Assembly (NCBI RefSeq): GCF_000425125.1
Contig: NZ_AULE01000001.1
Span: 60,075 to 124,074, forward strand
From: Paenibacillus taiwanensis DSM 18679
Lineage (GTDB): Bacteria > Bacillota > Bacilli > Paenibacillales > Paenibacillaceae
Direction of reading: 5' to 3'
Length of the DNA: 64,000 nucleotides
Shown here: in pieces, positions 26,737 to 36,460 of the stretch
Layout of the letters: every line of letters starts with the position of its first letter
How positions within the stretch are numbered: position 1 is the first letter of the stretch
The notes under the pieces: generated by a model
What the model was told of the DNA's origin: nothing
What the model saw: only the letters and a program-made list of their open reading frames with translations
Databases searched by the model: none
Position numbers and translations under genes: made by a program

Positions 26737-29146
26737 CTATCCAAGTGGAATTACAGTAAACTCGGTTGTTCTAAGTATATCTCCTAAAGTAATCATTCGT
26801 GTATTTCCTTGACCATCATACGTCCATAATTCGTAGTTAGTATCATCTAGAGCCTCAATCTCTTGATCATAATAAAAAATTATTTTGTTCTGATAACCAG
26901 GTCGAATAACTATTCTAATCTCTTTTCCATCTTTTTTTGCTCGAAAAACTGTTTCTGAGTACTTTTGTTCTATCCAATCTTCTAGAGATTCAGCAAGATG
27001 ATATTTTTTTATATCATTTAAATAAATGTATACTTTTTCAATTGTTTCTTCTAACATCGAATTAAACTTCTCACGAGCATAACTAGAATTTGATGAGATA
27101 TGTACTAATCGAGACCTTATTTCTTCACCAGACATGCTACTCAAATTATCGATCAACTCAGCGATTCTATGATGGTTATTAATCATGTCGTCTAATTGCT
27201 CATACTCGATATTATTACTTTCTATTTTTTCAGCAATTTTTAATCTTCTTATATTCTCTTCTGGCGTAGAAAGAAGATTCCTTTTGTTATAAAGCTGATC
27301 AAATAGCTCTTCGCTCGGTTTAGGATTTTCAAGGAACCAATTAGTTAACCTATTAAAAATACCCTGATGTTCATTACTTCTTTGTTTATTATTTAGGGTT
27401 TCATCTGAGAGAATTTGATTAATTTTATCCTGAATTCTCTTTGCTACAACTCTATTGTCTATTTTCTTTTTTATGATGTCTTCTGGTAGCTTTACCTCTC
27501 TAACCAGCAGACTTTCAATTAAATTGTCACCTAAATCACTTACTATTTTTTTTAATACATTATCTATATTGTCGTCGAGTGAAATCTTTGATACTTCTAT
27601 AAATTTGTCATTTTGGCTTAGAACCCATGCATCTTGAGTAAAATCATCCTCACCTTTAATCTTAATCCACAAGGAGTAGTATTTATTCAACCATGTATAT
27701 AGCGGATCTATGTTTCCATTAAACTTCCCTTTAAACTCTTCTAAACTCTTATTTTTCATTTCTTTATTAATATAGGGTATATCAATTTTGACTTGACCAA
27801 TTTTATACCATTCTAAGTATGTATCTTTTGTAGGGATACGGAATTTTGCATATGAATTAACTAGTTCCCAGAATTCATTACTTACTTCTTCTGAAACATA
27901 CCAATTCGGTATTCCAATTAAATCTTGTGTGTTATTTTTCAATGCAGCTCTATAACCGCTATAATTCCCATTTAAATTAACATCCACAATCGGTAACTAC
28001 TCATATATATTTACTATTTCAGTCCTAAAATGCTTTTGTACAGTTGAATCTTTTGATTTGGAAAGATGGCATAAATTATACATGCTCTTCCACTGATTTT
28101 TACAACCTATATTTAAAAGCTCACCATATAGTTTTACAGCTCTTTCGAGATACTCTCTATTTTCTTGATTACCTTCAAGGATTCCATTTCTATCTCTCTC
28201 AACATCGAACTTTGAGCAGTTTATAATAGCTGGGAAGCAGAATTCTTCTGTCCCCACTAGAGGGAAATTGCAAAATAATTTCGGTATTTTATCTGGAAAA
28301 GGTAATACCTCAGTGACTCTTCCATTTTTGTTCCCGAACAAATGCGAGTATTGATAACTCACCTTCTGACTTAATCAATATATTAAATCGATCTATTCTA
28401 TCCTTTGACGTTTTATTTATTCTAATTAGCCGACCTTCGGTGACTTTTATTTCAGAATCCACTGTAAATTCAATTCCATTATACATAATCGATGAGATTG
28501 AATTATTTATTGCTAATACAAAGGGTGCCGACTTATTCAAATCTGTTAACCCCCCCGTAATAGCTTCTCGTGTCTCTATAGAGTTACTCGAGTCGTAACT
28601 AAAGCTAGTCTTCCATCTATTTTGCATCATTGTATTATGTTCATTATTGTTATTTTGTTTCATCTTCACAAGTGAGCTCAGTGTATCCTTTATATTATCT
28701 CTTATTTCTGTGTATGAAGTTCCACTCCTATCGATTAATAAATTTAAATCCATATACATGTTGGAGCTCTTTTTAAGTACACCACTTATCGTAACTTTTT
28801 CGGATAATAAATGTGTTGAGATAAAACCAGTTCCGAACTTCCCTGTTTTCTCCTCGACATCGCCTTCCTTTGAAGATATTTGTGTTATTAAATCAACTAG
28901 GTTTTCATAGGTAAATGGAACTCCATTGTGAGAAAATTCTAGCTTGCTTTCGTTATTAATTGATATATTAATGTTTGTCTTCTTATCATTAGGCGTACAG
29001 TCAGAAGCATTCTGAATTAGTTCCCATACCCATCTCCTTCTCATTATTTCTTTCTATTCTGAAGCCTGTCCTCTCAACTTTTTCATTTCAGCCCATATCG
29101 TATTTGCACCAGCATCAAATACTTTCTCAAGCAAATTTTCATCCAT
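26737..29146 (-). pseudogene. HSP90/sacsin-like GHKL ATPase, decayed (two TAG codons and one frameshift)
   Basis: From ATG 29146 (GGAGGATC upstream) the frame reads MDENLLEKVFDAGANTIWAE, then an in-frame TAG, then RRRWVWELIQNASDCTPNDK with the GHKL N-box (ELIQNASD), GVPFTYENL and KFGTGFISTHLL, i.e. an HSP90/sacsin-type ATPase. The frame shifts at an A5 run near 28325 (REQK/NGRVTEVLPFPDK), and a second in-frame TAG (about 28002) follows VNIYE before the C-terminal 410 residues. Sacsin-like ATPases of ~800 residues occur in bacterial defence loci. Everything downstream of the first stop is probably not expressed as one protein. Confidence 0.7.
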
Positions 29147-29594
29147 TTTTGATCCTCCACTTGGAACTAACCTTTAATAATGTGAATTAGTATAATTTAT
29201 ATATCAGGCATCAATATACCATTTTCACTATACTTGACCATTTAAGTGTGAAAAATATCTCAAAAAGGTGGTTTTATATCCACAATTAATTTGCGTTATA
29301 CTGTAATATTCGGAAGCTTTGCTCTGCCGCGCATGTTGGTGTAGCCTCTTGAAGTCTTGTTTCGCGTTCCGTTCAACATAGGAAAATACAGCTGCAATAG
29401 CATCTTAATTCGCACTTAATCAAAATTAAACAACCAGTCGCCGGTTAAATCCCGACGACCGGCTGCCTAGAATTGAAAGATATTTTGATCCCTGTCATCT
29501 TGAATACTTCCATCGTTTGGAGTTAGATTCTTGTACTAAGAACGGATTCTACCCGGTGACGAATGCTCTACTTACCCCAGAACTAAGAAGATTT
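29147..29594. other. Non-coding stretch with inverted repeat
   Basis: No supportable gene is seen. AGTCGCCGGTTAAATCCCGA then CGACCGGCTGC (about 29441-29467) forms a loose inverted repeat of the kind used as a terminator for a gene now lost. Confidence 0.4.
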
Positions 29595-29690
29595 TAATAT
29601 GGATTGTCAACAGTAAATCAAACAACTTTTTTAAGAGCTCTTGACGATACTGAACAGGCGTTATATCGCCTAAGGTTTTTACAGGCATGC
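29595..29690 (-). mobile_element. C-terminal remnant of an IS3-family transposase (OrfB)
   Basis: The minus strand reads KTLGDITPVQYRQELLKKLF, which matches the IS150-type OrfB ending (LxG.SPVQYR). Only the last ~30 codons remain, without terminal repeats, so it is an inactive scar beside the graspetide operon. Confidence 0.55.
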
Positions 29691-29772
29691 CAGGTGCTCA
29701 GGATCAAGACTTTTAAAATGATTGTTTTCCTAGATTCTTTTCAAAAACTGTCTTGATTAAGATGGCCGTTTT

Positions 29773-30078
29773 TTATGATAAATGAAAATAAAATTCGTCC
29801 GGGTCTGTATTTTCCACAACAAAAGTTGTTTTGCCATCTTTTTCTTTACCAAACAGAAGTTCATCAGGCTCAGAACTCTCAATGGAGCGTGTTTCACGTC
29901 TACTATATAAGACAAGCTCGTCCGGGTCTGAAACCTCAATTTGTGCAGTCTCCCTTTTGAAATCGTCACTACTTAGTTTAATTTCGTCTGGGTCTGTATT
30001 TTCAACTTGTTCTGTGATAATAGAAGGGTCGTCTGAAGTCATTATATTTACATACCGGGCTATGTAGGGTTTTTTCAT
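29773..30078 (-). CDS. Graspetide precursor peptide with four PDE repeats
   Basis: A 101-residue precursor. The leader contains PYIARYV (residues 4-10), matching the PFFARFLE-type motif recognised by graspetide ATP-grasp ligases. Four units follow: VENTDPDEIKL (25-35), IEVSDPDELVL (47-57), IESSEPDELLF (66-76), VENTDPDEFYF (88-98), each preceded 3-4 residues earlier by Thr. Consensus: T-x2-[IV]-E-x-[ST]-[DE]-P-D-E-[ILF]-x-[LF]. Ser/Thr side chains could be ester donors to the Asp/Glu acceptors. ATG 30078 is chosen for a perfect AAAGGAGGTGA 7 nt upstream. It is the last gene of the operon, 5 nt after the membrane protein gene. Confidence 0.88.
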   Translation of the reverse strand: MKKPYIARYVNIMTSDDPSIITEQVENTDPDEIKLSSDDFKRETAQIEVSDPDELVLYSRRETRSIESSEPDELLFGKEKDGKTTFVVENTDPDEFYFHLS

Positions 30079-30083
30079 GTTTG

Positions 30084-31205
30084 TCACCTCCTTTCAGTTA
30101 TTACTACCAAATGGCCGTCCTTAGATAAACCATGAAGTTTCTCTTGAACTTCTATAACATCTATATTATGAACGTTATATGTCTGTATTAATCCTAGTAA
30201 ACTTTTATACTTATCCGTATGAGTAGTACCTGTTTTAATAAACATAATTCGCTTTAATTTGTCTTCTAGTAATTGAGATTCAATTTCTTGCAGATTTGTC
30301 TTTTGATCACTAAGAATAGCAAACAATGATTTACTTAAATCCAGATGCAAAGTTTGATTATTACTTGTAACTAAAAAAGGTATTTGAGACTGTTCATCAA
30401 AAATACCAACGCTCAGGTGAAAGCCTAGTAGTACTAAGCTGATAATAAGAATAGATTTTACGTAGCTTTCAATATTTAAAATTAGTGAAACATCTTCAGT
30501 ATTTTCATTATTCCGGAGTTGGTATTCTAGATAAATGCCATTAATAAATGTTCTTTCTGGGCTTTCCGAATTCTTCACCTTTGCATATGAAAATTGTTCA
30601 TACGACTTTACTTTAATAAATCCAAAAAAAAGCGAAACGAAATTGTATAAATTATAAAGCAAGAGGACACTAAGATAAAAGTAACAAAGAGCGATCCAGA
30701 AAGGCTTTTCAATTAATTCCGGTAATTGCAAAACAGGTGGGACATATATAGGAACAAGAAAAGCAATGACAGCAAGATAAGCTAATAATTTATTAAATGT
30801 CTTGCTGTTCCTCTCTTTTACCTGATCCATCTTATACATTAAGGTCTCTTTGTAAGCGATATGTTCTGACTTGTCTTTCCCACTAAGAAAAGTATCATGC
30901 TTAGACCATAAATCATCCTTTTTCTCTTGAGAATATTCTCTTTTATATTGTGAAATGTGAAGTTTATAAAAAAACTTAAATCCCTTTGAAAAAGGGGTTT
31001 CCGCTCCTTGAACCCCTTTACGCCAAAAACCAAATGTTAATATGTAAATAACTGACACACCTAAGTGCAGACTAAAAAGGGATATTCTTAGCTCTTTGGA
31101 ATTTGGTTTTAACGTCCCGAAATTAGCATCATCTGTAAGATTAAAAAAGGGGAATATCCAAGGTAAACTCTTTGCAAAAGCATAGCATTTAATTGGTTTA
31201 TTCAT
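30084..31205 (-). CDS. Graspetide-operon membrane protein of unknown function
   Basis: A 373-residue protein with about five hydrophobic segments (two near residues 45-60, two at 140-200, one near 248-265) and a C-terminal soluble domain of ~100 residues (LHLDLSKSLFAIL, LKRIMFIKTGTTHTDKYKSLLG, GHLVVITERR). I recognise no family. Its start follows the ligase stop by 4 nt and its stop overlaps the ribosome binding site of the precursor, so it belongs to the operon. A role in export, maturation or immunity is possible, but nothing in the sequence decides. Confidence 0.75.
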   Translation of the reverse strand: MNKPIKCYAFAKSLPWIFPFFNLTDDANFGTLKPNSKELRISLFSLHLGVSVIYILTFGFWRKGVQGAETPFSKGFKFFYKLHISQYKREYSQEKKDDLWSKHDTFLSGKDKSEHIAYKETLMYKMDQVKERNSKTFNKLLAYLAVIAFLVPIYVPPVLQLPELIEKPFWIALCYFYLSVLLLYNLYNFVSLFFGFIKVKSYEQFSYAKVKNSESPERTFINGIYLEYQLRNNENTEDVSLILNIESYVKSILIISLVLLGFHLSVGIFDEQSQIPFLVTSNNQTLHLDLSKSLFAILSDQKTNLQEIESQLLEDKLKRIMFIKTGTTHTDKYKSLLGLIQTYNVHNIDVIEVQEKLHGLSKDGHLVVITERR

Positions 31206-31209
31206 TGAG

Positions 31210-32133
31210 TTAGCTCCCCTTTATCAAGTAATCTACGATTTTTTGGGATATTGGAATATTTAAAAGTTGTTCCAACCAAAGCCATTGTCCATTTGGATTA
31301 ACCTCCAGAAAACAATATTCTTGCCCAACTTTAATAAAGTCAAATGCACCATATGCCAAATCTAGTTGTTTCATCAATTTAAAGCATTGATCCAACACTT
31401 GTTGGGGTAATTCGACGAGCTGATAATTATTTCTAGCCCCCTTTCTTCTCCAGTCGACCATATTGCTTGATTCTATGCGTACTGCAAAAACAAATTCTCC
31501 AATGATGGTAACTCGGTATTCACCATCTACTTTGTCTACATAATGTTGAAAGTAAGCCGGCGAAACGTCAAGGTTGTCAATCGGCTCTGAAGACACTACC
31601 ATGTTTGTTTGAATGGTTTCCCATCCCTCTATTGTCCTAATACGGCCAGTTGATAACGGTTTAACAACCGAAGGGTTAGACGCAATAAATTTATCCGCTG
31701 ATTCTGCTACATTCGTAATTAAACTTTGAGGTAGCTTAAAACCAATTGAGGTTGCGAAATTCATTTGAACCACTTTATTTTCTGCTCTCCTTAAAATGGA
31801 GGGTCTAGTAAGACAGTTTTGCCCAGATGATTCAGCGACTCCATCAATAAGGCTTAATATCTCTTTCTGCATCATAGGAATATAATAGGGATTATACGCA
31901 GATAGTTCTGGAAATGCGGGCTTTCGGTATAATAGCCCTTGAACTTCATTATTCTTAATCTCCCATCCTGATACTGAATCGCTAATTTGTATGTAATTAT
32001 TTCGAACTTCAAAGCAATATCTTCCAAATCGGTCGACATCTATTCTTAGCCACGTAACCGATTCTTTATATTGATTGACAAGATAATCAACAGTTAAATC
32101 TTTAGATTGAGTTATTATTAGTACAGGGGGCAT
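31210..32133 (-). CDS. Graspetide ATP-grasp ligase (MvdD/MvdC-like)
   Basis: The 307-residue protein has the N-terminal pre-ATP-grasp part ending at VQGLLYRKPAFPEL and an ATP-grasp domain with RRAENKVVQMNFATSIGFKL, PSVVKPLSTGRI (Lys for ATP), the Asp in GAFDFIKVGQ and the metal-binding end LEVNPNGQWLWLE, a hallmark of the microviridin-type peptide ligases. It would phosphorylate Asp/Glu side chains of the precursor and close ester or amide links to Ser/Thr/Lys. It is the first gene of the three-gene operon. Confidence 0.92.
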   Translation of the reverse strand: MPPVLIITQSKDLTVDYLVNQYKESVTWLRIDVDRFGRYCFEVRNNYIQISDSVSGWEIKNNEVQGLLYRKPAFPELSAYNPYYIPMMQKEILSLIDGVAESSGQNCLTRPSILRRAENKVVQMNFATSIGFKLPQSLITNVAESADKFIASNPSVVKPLSTGRIRTIEGWETIQTNMVVSSEPIDNLDVSPAYFQHYVDKVDGEYRVTIIGEFVFAVRIESSNMVDWRRKGARNNYQLVELPQQVLDQCFKLMKQLDLAYGAFDFIKVGQEYCFLEVNPNGQWLWLEQLLNIPISQKIVDYLIKGS

Positions 32134-32288
32134 GAGTAAGTATCCTTTCTTTAATTAACATCTGAGAGTTTGCAGCTATCTTGAACCATAGCCCTAATAA
32201 CAAAATAAAGGACATCATTTCCCCTGATGTTGAGACAAATTTTTCAATTGAGTTCCTCCTGGTATATGTGCCCTAAGTCTTGTATCAT

Positions 32289-33455
32289 CTAAATCCCAAA
32301 TTTTAGAACTTTAATCTCACTATCACCTAAATTCATGCTATCTTCAAAGAAGTATGTGTTGGCCTCGAATTTTTCAACCACAAATGCCAAGCTAAACTTT
32401 GCTCGAGTGACACCAACAAAATATTTATCCGGAGCCTTCAATCGACTACCGGGATCCAATAAAAATGAATAAAGTGGTTTATTGGGGAAAATTAAAACAC
32501 GTTCTAACGTCATCCCTTTACTGACCCCAAAGTTTATCGAAGGATACCCCAAGGTCGTCGTTCTGGCATCGTATTTTAAAATAGATGGTTTTAAGTGTTC
32601 AATATAAGCATGTACATCAGCTTGAAGAATCTGAAAAACCCCGATAGCCGGTTCTTCGGCTTCTAGCAGTCCAACAATCGGGTCCTCTGGGTATACCAGA
32701 TTCGCAAAGTTTGCTATATCAGAAACAAATCGTTTGGAAGTGTTATTTTTAATAATGTTTATTTGATGTGATTCTTTGCAAGTCTCAAGATAACTAAAAA
32801 CATGCATACCACCCTTTTTTCTATCCGATTTCGGATTGTGGGTCTTAAGAGTTGCTTGTTTGTAGTCTCCGACACAATGAGTTTTGATGGATGAAAGGAA
32901 TAAAAGTTCAAGGAGTTCTATATCTTTTCCCACCAGGTCCTGCAACTCATCAATATAGATGCATGCATATGTTTCCTCAAGCCTTTTTAAGACAGCGCCC
33001 TTTGATAATTGATTTAAGAGAAGTGCAAACTCAGTAGCGTTGTTAGCTTTTACATCGTTGTTCTTATTCAAAAAATACGACACGGTTTTTTTTCTTGTAT
33101 AATCAACACCATATGTCCTAGAAAAATCAAAAGACTTTATTTGACTGGTTACTCCCAAAAAGCTTCTCTGATATGGCCTAATTAATTCTTTTAATATGAA
33201 TTGAAACCATGTGCTTATAACAACATTTTTATCGAGTACGCCATTATTTTGCTTCGCATACTCTTTCTTTATTGAGTAAACACCTTTATTCGTGTAAGAC
33301 AGCATCAATATTTTCTTAGTGGATTTCTCAGTTATAGACTTTGCTTCACTACACATTCCGTATGTTTTACCCGAGCCAGCACAAGCAATAACCAATGTAT
33401 TATCGTATCGCATTTTTAATATACGCAGGATATTCGATACATTCATCTGAATCAA
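32289..33455 (-). CDS. gajB: UvrD-like helicase of a Gabija-type defence system
   Basis: The 388-residue superfamily-1 helicase has motif I ACAGSGKT, motif II YIDELQD, a GVTRAKFSL motif VI and the UvrD-type linker segments. It is shorter than the ~500 residues usual for GajB. The frame overlaps the end of the nuclease gene by 56 nt, so the true start may be ATG 33413-33415 (MRYDNTLVIACAGSGKT). Paired directly behind an OLD-family nuclease gene on the same strand it is the GajB position. Helicase activity would regulate or be regulated by GajA on phage DNA. Confidence 0.82.
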   Translation of the reverse strand: MIQMNVSNILRILKMRYDNTLVIACAGSGKTYGMCSEAKSITEKSTKKILMLSYTNKGVYSIKKEYAKQNNGVLDKNVVISTWFQFILKELIRPYQRSFLGVTSQIKSFDFSRTYGVDYTRKKTVSYFLNKNNDVKANNATEFALLLNQLSKGAVLKRLEETYACIYIDELQDLVGKDIELLELLFLSSIKTHCVGDYKQATLKTHNPKSDRKKGGMHVFSYLETCKESHQINIIKNNTSKRFVSDIANFANLVYPEDPIVGLLEAEEPAIGVFQILQADVHAYIEHLKPSILKYDARTTTLGYPSINFGVSKGMTLERVLIFPNKPLYSFLLDPGSRLKAPDKYFVGVTRAKFSLAFVVEKFEANTYFFEDSMNLGDSEIKVLKFGI

Positions 33456-35028
33456 ATACCCTCATCCCCCATTCAGCTTTATTGTTAAGCATGAAAGATT
33501 CTATTTCTGTTACATTTTTTTTGACCATTGAATTCCCTTTAGAGATAACCCGTTTAAACTTTTTAAAGACTTCCTCTTCAACTGAGTTGACAGCCAGGAC
33601 ACTAGGTTCAAGTGTATGAAGTGTTTCATTAGTTTCATAATCTATTGCTATCAAATCACTATGTGCCTTGATGTATTCCTTATATTTATCTATGATATTT
33701 CGTTGAACATCTCCATCATTGTCCGTGATAATTCGTAATGGTTTTCTTACTAAAATGGCTAAATCACAATATCTTTTAAATGCTAATGAATCAACTGTAA
33801 TGACATCCACTCCATTTTCAATTGGCAGCTTTCCGTGAACATCTTTGTAAGCGCGTTGAATAATTAATTCATCAGTCGGCCCTTCAACCAATATCACTTT
33901 TTCTGCCAATAGAAAACGAACAGTCCCGTAACCGGGCAATTTTTTAAAAAAATCCATAGTATCAGGGGTTACAGCATCCAGCTGATTTGCGTTTCCCTTA
34001 TACAGGAGAATTATATTTTTAAGGCCTAATTTATTTGCTACAAAACTGCTGTGTGTTGATATAAAGACCTGTTTATTCTCATCTTGATTTATTTTTGAAA
34101 TCAGACGTGACATATTACCAAATGCTAAATTATTTTCAGGCTCCTCGAACAATACTATATTAGATTTCTCAGTATCTTGTTTAAATACGAGTTCCATTTT
34201 AATTAGATTCTGAGTACCAAACCCCATATCTTCAAAAGGAATATTCTCGACTTCGATTGAAACCTCGTTCATCCATGATTCGAGCACATCTTCCTGCATA
34301 CCAAACTTAATAGCTTTATCATCAAGTTTTTCTTCTACTGCTAACCTTTCATTAAGGGCTAAAACGTTCGGATTGTTATTAAATTCGTGTTTCATTTTTC
34401 TATATGCCCTAGTTAAATGTACTTTTTCATCATCAGATAAATTGTTAGTAATTCTTGAATTAATAAATTTATTTACTGCTGAGTCATAATCTTTTTGTGT
34501 AGTATCAATCAGAGATACCTTTACTGGAAAAGTTCTAAATATAATTGGATTGTCACCAAAATCTCTCCAACTTACTTTATAAAACTCAACTGGTATATCA
34601 TAAATCTCTCCATTTTCTAACATCGTTTGAAATGCAAGTGAATAATCAGGATTAAACTCAACACTCATACGAATGCCCGGACAGTCTTCACCAAACTCAT
34701 TATTTGTTCCTTTATATCCAGAGTTATTGCCATCATTCTCGAAATAAGCTTCAACAACTATAGAAGGCAATTCTTCAATTTTCTGAGAAGGATCTGCAAT
34801 AATTTCTTTGAAATTGAAGCGAGATTCATAGTTGAAAAAGGATGCCTTAAATTGACGCTCAAAGGACGAATTATTTATTCTTCCACTCAGAAGGACTTGA
34901 ATTATTTCAAGTAATGTGCTTTTACCAGAATTATTATCGCCAACAAAAATATTGCAACCACTATTGAGTTTTATCAGAACATCTTTAAACATTTTATAAT
35001 TCCTAATATAAAGTTTTTTCATCTTCAT
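33400..35028 (-). CDS. gajA: OLD-family ATPase/TOPRIM nuclease of a Gabija-type defence system
   Basis: The 542-residue protein has an N-terminal ABC-type ATPase (Walker A GDNNSGKSTLL at 30-40, signature region FGTQNLIKMELVF, Walker B IVLFEEPENNLA, His in FISTHSSFVA) and a C-terminal TOPRIM nuclease (VILVEGPTDELI with catalytic Glu, ITDNDGD). The length and order match GajA. Known Gabija GajA nicks DNA at low nucleotide levels during phage infection. The neighbour UvrD-like gene supports the call. An OLD nuclease from another two-gene system remains possible. Confidence 0.85.
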   Translation of the reverse strand: MKMKKLYIRNYKMFKDVLIKLNSGCNIFVGDNNSGKSTLLEIIQVLLSGRINNSSFERQFKASFFNYESRFNFKEIIADPSQKIEELPSIVVEAYFENDGNNSGYKGTNNEFGEDCPGIRMSVEFNPDYSLAFQTMLENGEIYDIPVEFYKVSWRDFGDNPIIFRTFPVKVSLIDTTQKDYDSAVNKFINSRITNNLSDDEKVHLTRAYRKMKHEFNNNPNVLALNERLAVEEKLDDKAIKFGMQEDVLESWMNEVSIEVENIPFEDMGFGTQNLIKMELVFKQDTEKSNIVLFEEPENNLAFGNMSRLISKINQDENKQVFISTHSSFVANKLGLKNIILLYKGNANQLDAVTPDTMDFFKKLPGYGTVRFLLAEKVILVEGPTDELIIQRAYKDVHGKLPIENGVDVITVDSLAFKRYCDLAILVRKPLRIITDNDGDVQRNIIDKYKEYIKAHSDLIAIDYETNETLHTLEPSVLAVNSVEEEVFKKFKRVISKGNSMVKKNVTEIESFMLNNKAEWGMRVFDSDECIEYPAYIKNAIR

Positions 35029-35125
35029 AGTGAGCTCTCCCCAAATTCCATATAGAATACCTGTTAACCATCCTCTTTTAAATAGAATACTAGATCGATA
35101 GTTTTGATACTCACATGCTATTAAA

Positions 35126-36055
35126 TCAGCTATGCGTCCGAAACTTATGTGAAATTCCCTTCTGTTCTTTCACCTTCCAAAGAAAGTCGCCATCTACAAA
35201 AACACTTGCATTATTCATTGTTGCAGAACATCGTTTTTCTCGTGCATCCACTAGCAGAAGCTCAAAATCAAATTGTTCAGCACCTACGCCGTTTTCATCA
35301 ATATTTAGTCTAAAAGGGTCTAATGATAGAAAACCAACCATTAAGTGTCCAACTACTTCTGATTTTGGCGGCAATGATAATTTGAAGTCCGCTCCCATGA
35401 ATTCATCCAAACCATACACTTGATGTCTTGATAACTCTTTTCCATAATCATTGCGGATGAACAACGTGCCCCCGATTATCGTAATAGGCAATTCAGTTGT
35501 ATTCGCTAATACAACTTTTATAAATGCGTAACCTTCTGTATCATGTACGGCGTATAAGGCATGTTCTAGAAATCTTATCTCGAACTGTCCTTTGTTTAAA
35601 TACATATAATCAAAGTCGCTGCGTTTAGCCACTGTATTCGTACTTCCTTTGCGAATTAAGCAATACCCTTCGTTCAGTCTGTCAAATCTCTTCCTCATCA
35701 TGTATGGCTTATTTTCTGTTTTATAAATCTTAAAAACACCTAACACTGCGCCTTTGTATACATATCTGAAATAATCAAACTGTATTTCCGGTTCGATATT
35801 ATTCAGAACCAACTGCACATAATTAGATGAATCTATAAATTCTTTCGGATCTATTCCCTTTATCTCCTTACCTTCTGGTCGATCCTTGACTCCAATAATG
35901 ATGAATTTATCTCCACTATGCCGTGAATTAGCCATCGCCATTATATCCATTAGTAAATCCATACTCTTGTCTTTATGGTATTGTCTTTCTTTGAAGTCCA
36001 GATATTCGCACTCATAGCCAAATTCGATTAATTCAATAATCTTATCCATAGACAC
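35126..36055 (-). CDS. Schlafen AlbA_2 domain protein
   Basis: The 309-residue protein begins with an AlbA_2 domain: YECEYLDFKERQYHKDKSMD, IMAMANSRHSGDKFIIIGVK and NKPYMMRKRF...YCLIRKGSTNT. The C-terminal 150 residues are beta-rich and unassigned (YAFIKVVLANTTELPITI). AlbA_2 domains occur in defence proteins and transcription regulators; here it stands next to the Gabija-like pair, so it may be a third component or a separate defence gene. The ATG has GGTGTC rather than a strong binding site. Confidence 0.78.
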   Translation of the reverse strand: MSMDKIIELIEFGYECEYLDFKERQYHKDKSMDLLMDIMAMANSRHSGDKFIIIGVKDRPEGKEIKGIDPKEFIDSSNYVQLVLNNIEPEIQFDYFRYVYKGAVLGVFKIYKTENKPYMMRKRFDRLNEGYCLIRKGSTNTVAKRSDFDYMYLNKGQFEIRFLEHALYAVHDTEGYAFIKVVLANTTELPITIIGGTLFIRNDYGKELSRHQVYGLDEFMGADFKLSLPPKSEVVGHLMVGFLSLDPFRLNIDENGVGAEQFDFELLLVDAREKRCSATMNNASVFVDGDFLWKVKEQKGISHKFRTHS

Positions 36056-36173
36056 CTCGCTATAACCTTATGTACAACGGACTATATGTTTACTGTAAAA
36101 ATTCGACATCAATCAAGAAAATCCTACTTCATTCACAGAAATACCCATAATAAACCCAACCATAGTGGCATAT

Positions 36174-36220
36174 AAAAAGGATGAGCAGCGCAATTATAGT
36201 TCGCTATGCTCATCCTTTTT
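36174..36220. terminator. Bidirectional terminator between transposition genes and cargo
   Basis: AAAAAGGATGAGCA...CGC and TGCTCATCCTTTTT form a 14-bp stem with A and T tracts at both sides. It closes the tns operon (minus strand) before the defence cargo. Confidence 0.85.
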
Positions 36221-36460
36221 ATATCAGGTCATGCACTTTTTCTGTTGGCTTTACATCTAGTTCTCCTGTATATTTCTTATACATTGGACTAGATGTCTTT
36301 ATGTTTTCTAATGAATATCCCTTCTTATTATTTTTCTTCATCTGACTAATAATTACGGGGAGATATCGGAGCAAAATATTGTTCACTAAAGATGGGGCGT
36401 CCAGCAAACAGCTTTGACTGAACTTTCTGGACAACCCCCTCCGTTTCCCACATTAACCAT

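Noticed and set aside
29773..30067. Plus-strand frames opposite the graspetide precursor
   Set aside because: Repeat-rich DNA opens frames on both strands; the minus strand has the perfect binding site, leader motif and operon position.
36219..36434. Minus-strand 71-codon frame behind the second tniQ
   Set aside because: A TTG start directly abutting a G-rich tract and a frame running into the terminator arm; no family recognised. Another frame there is equally open.
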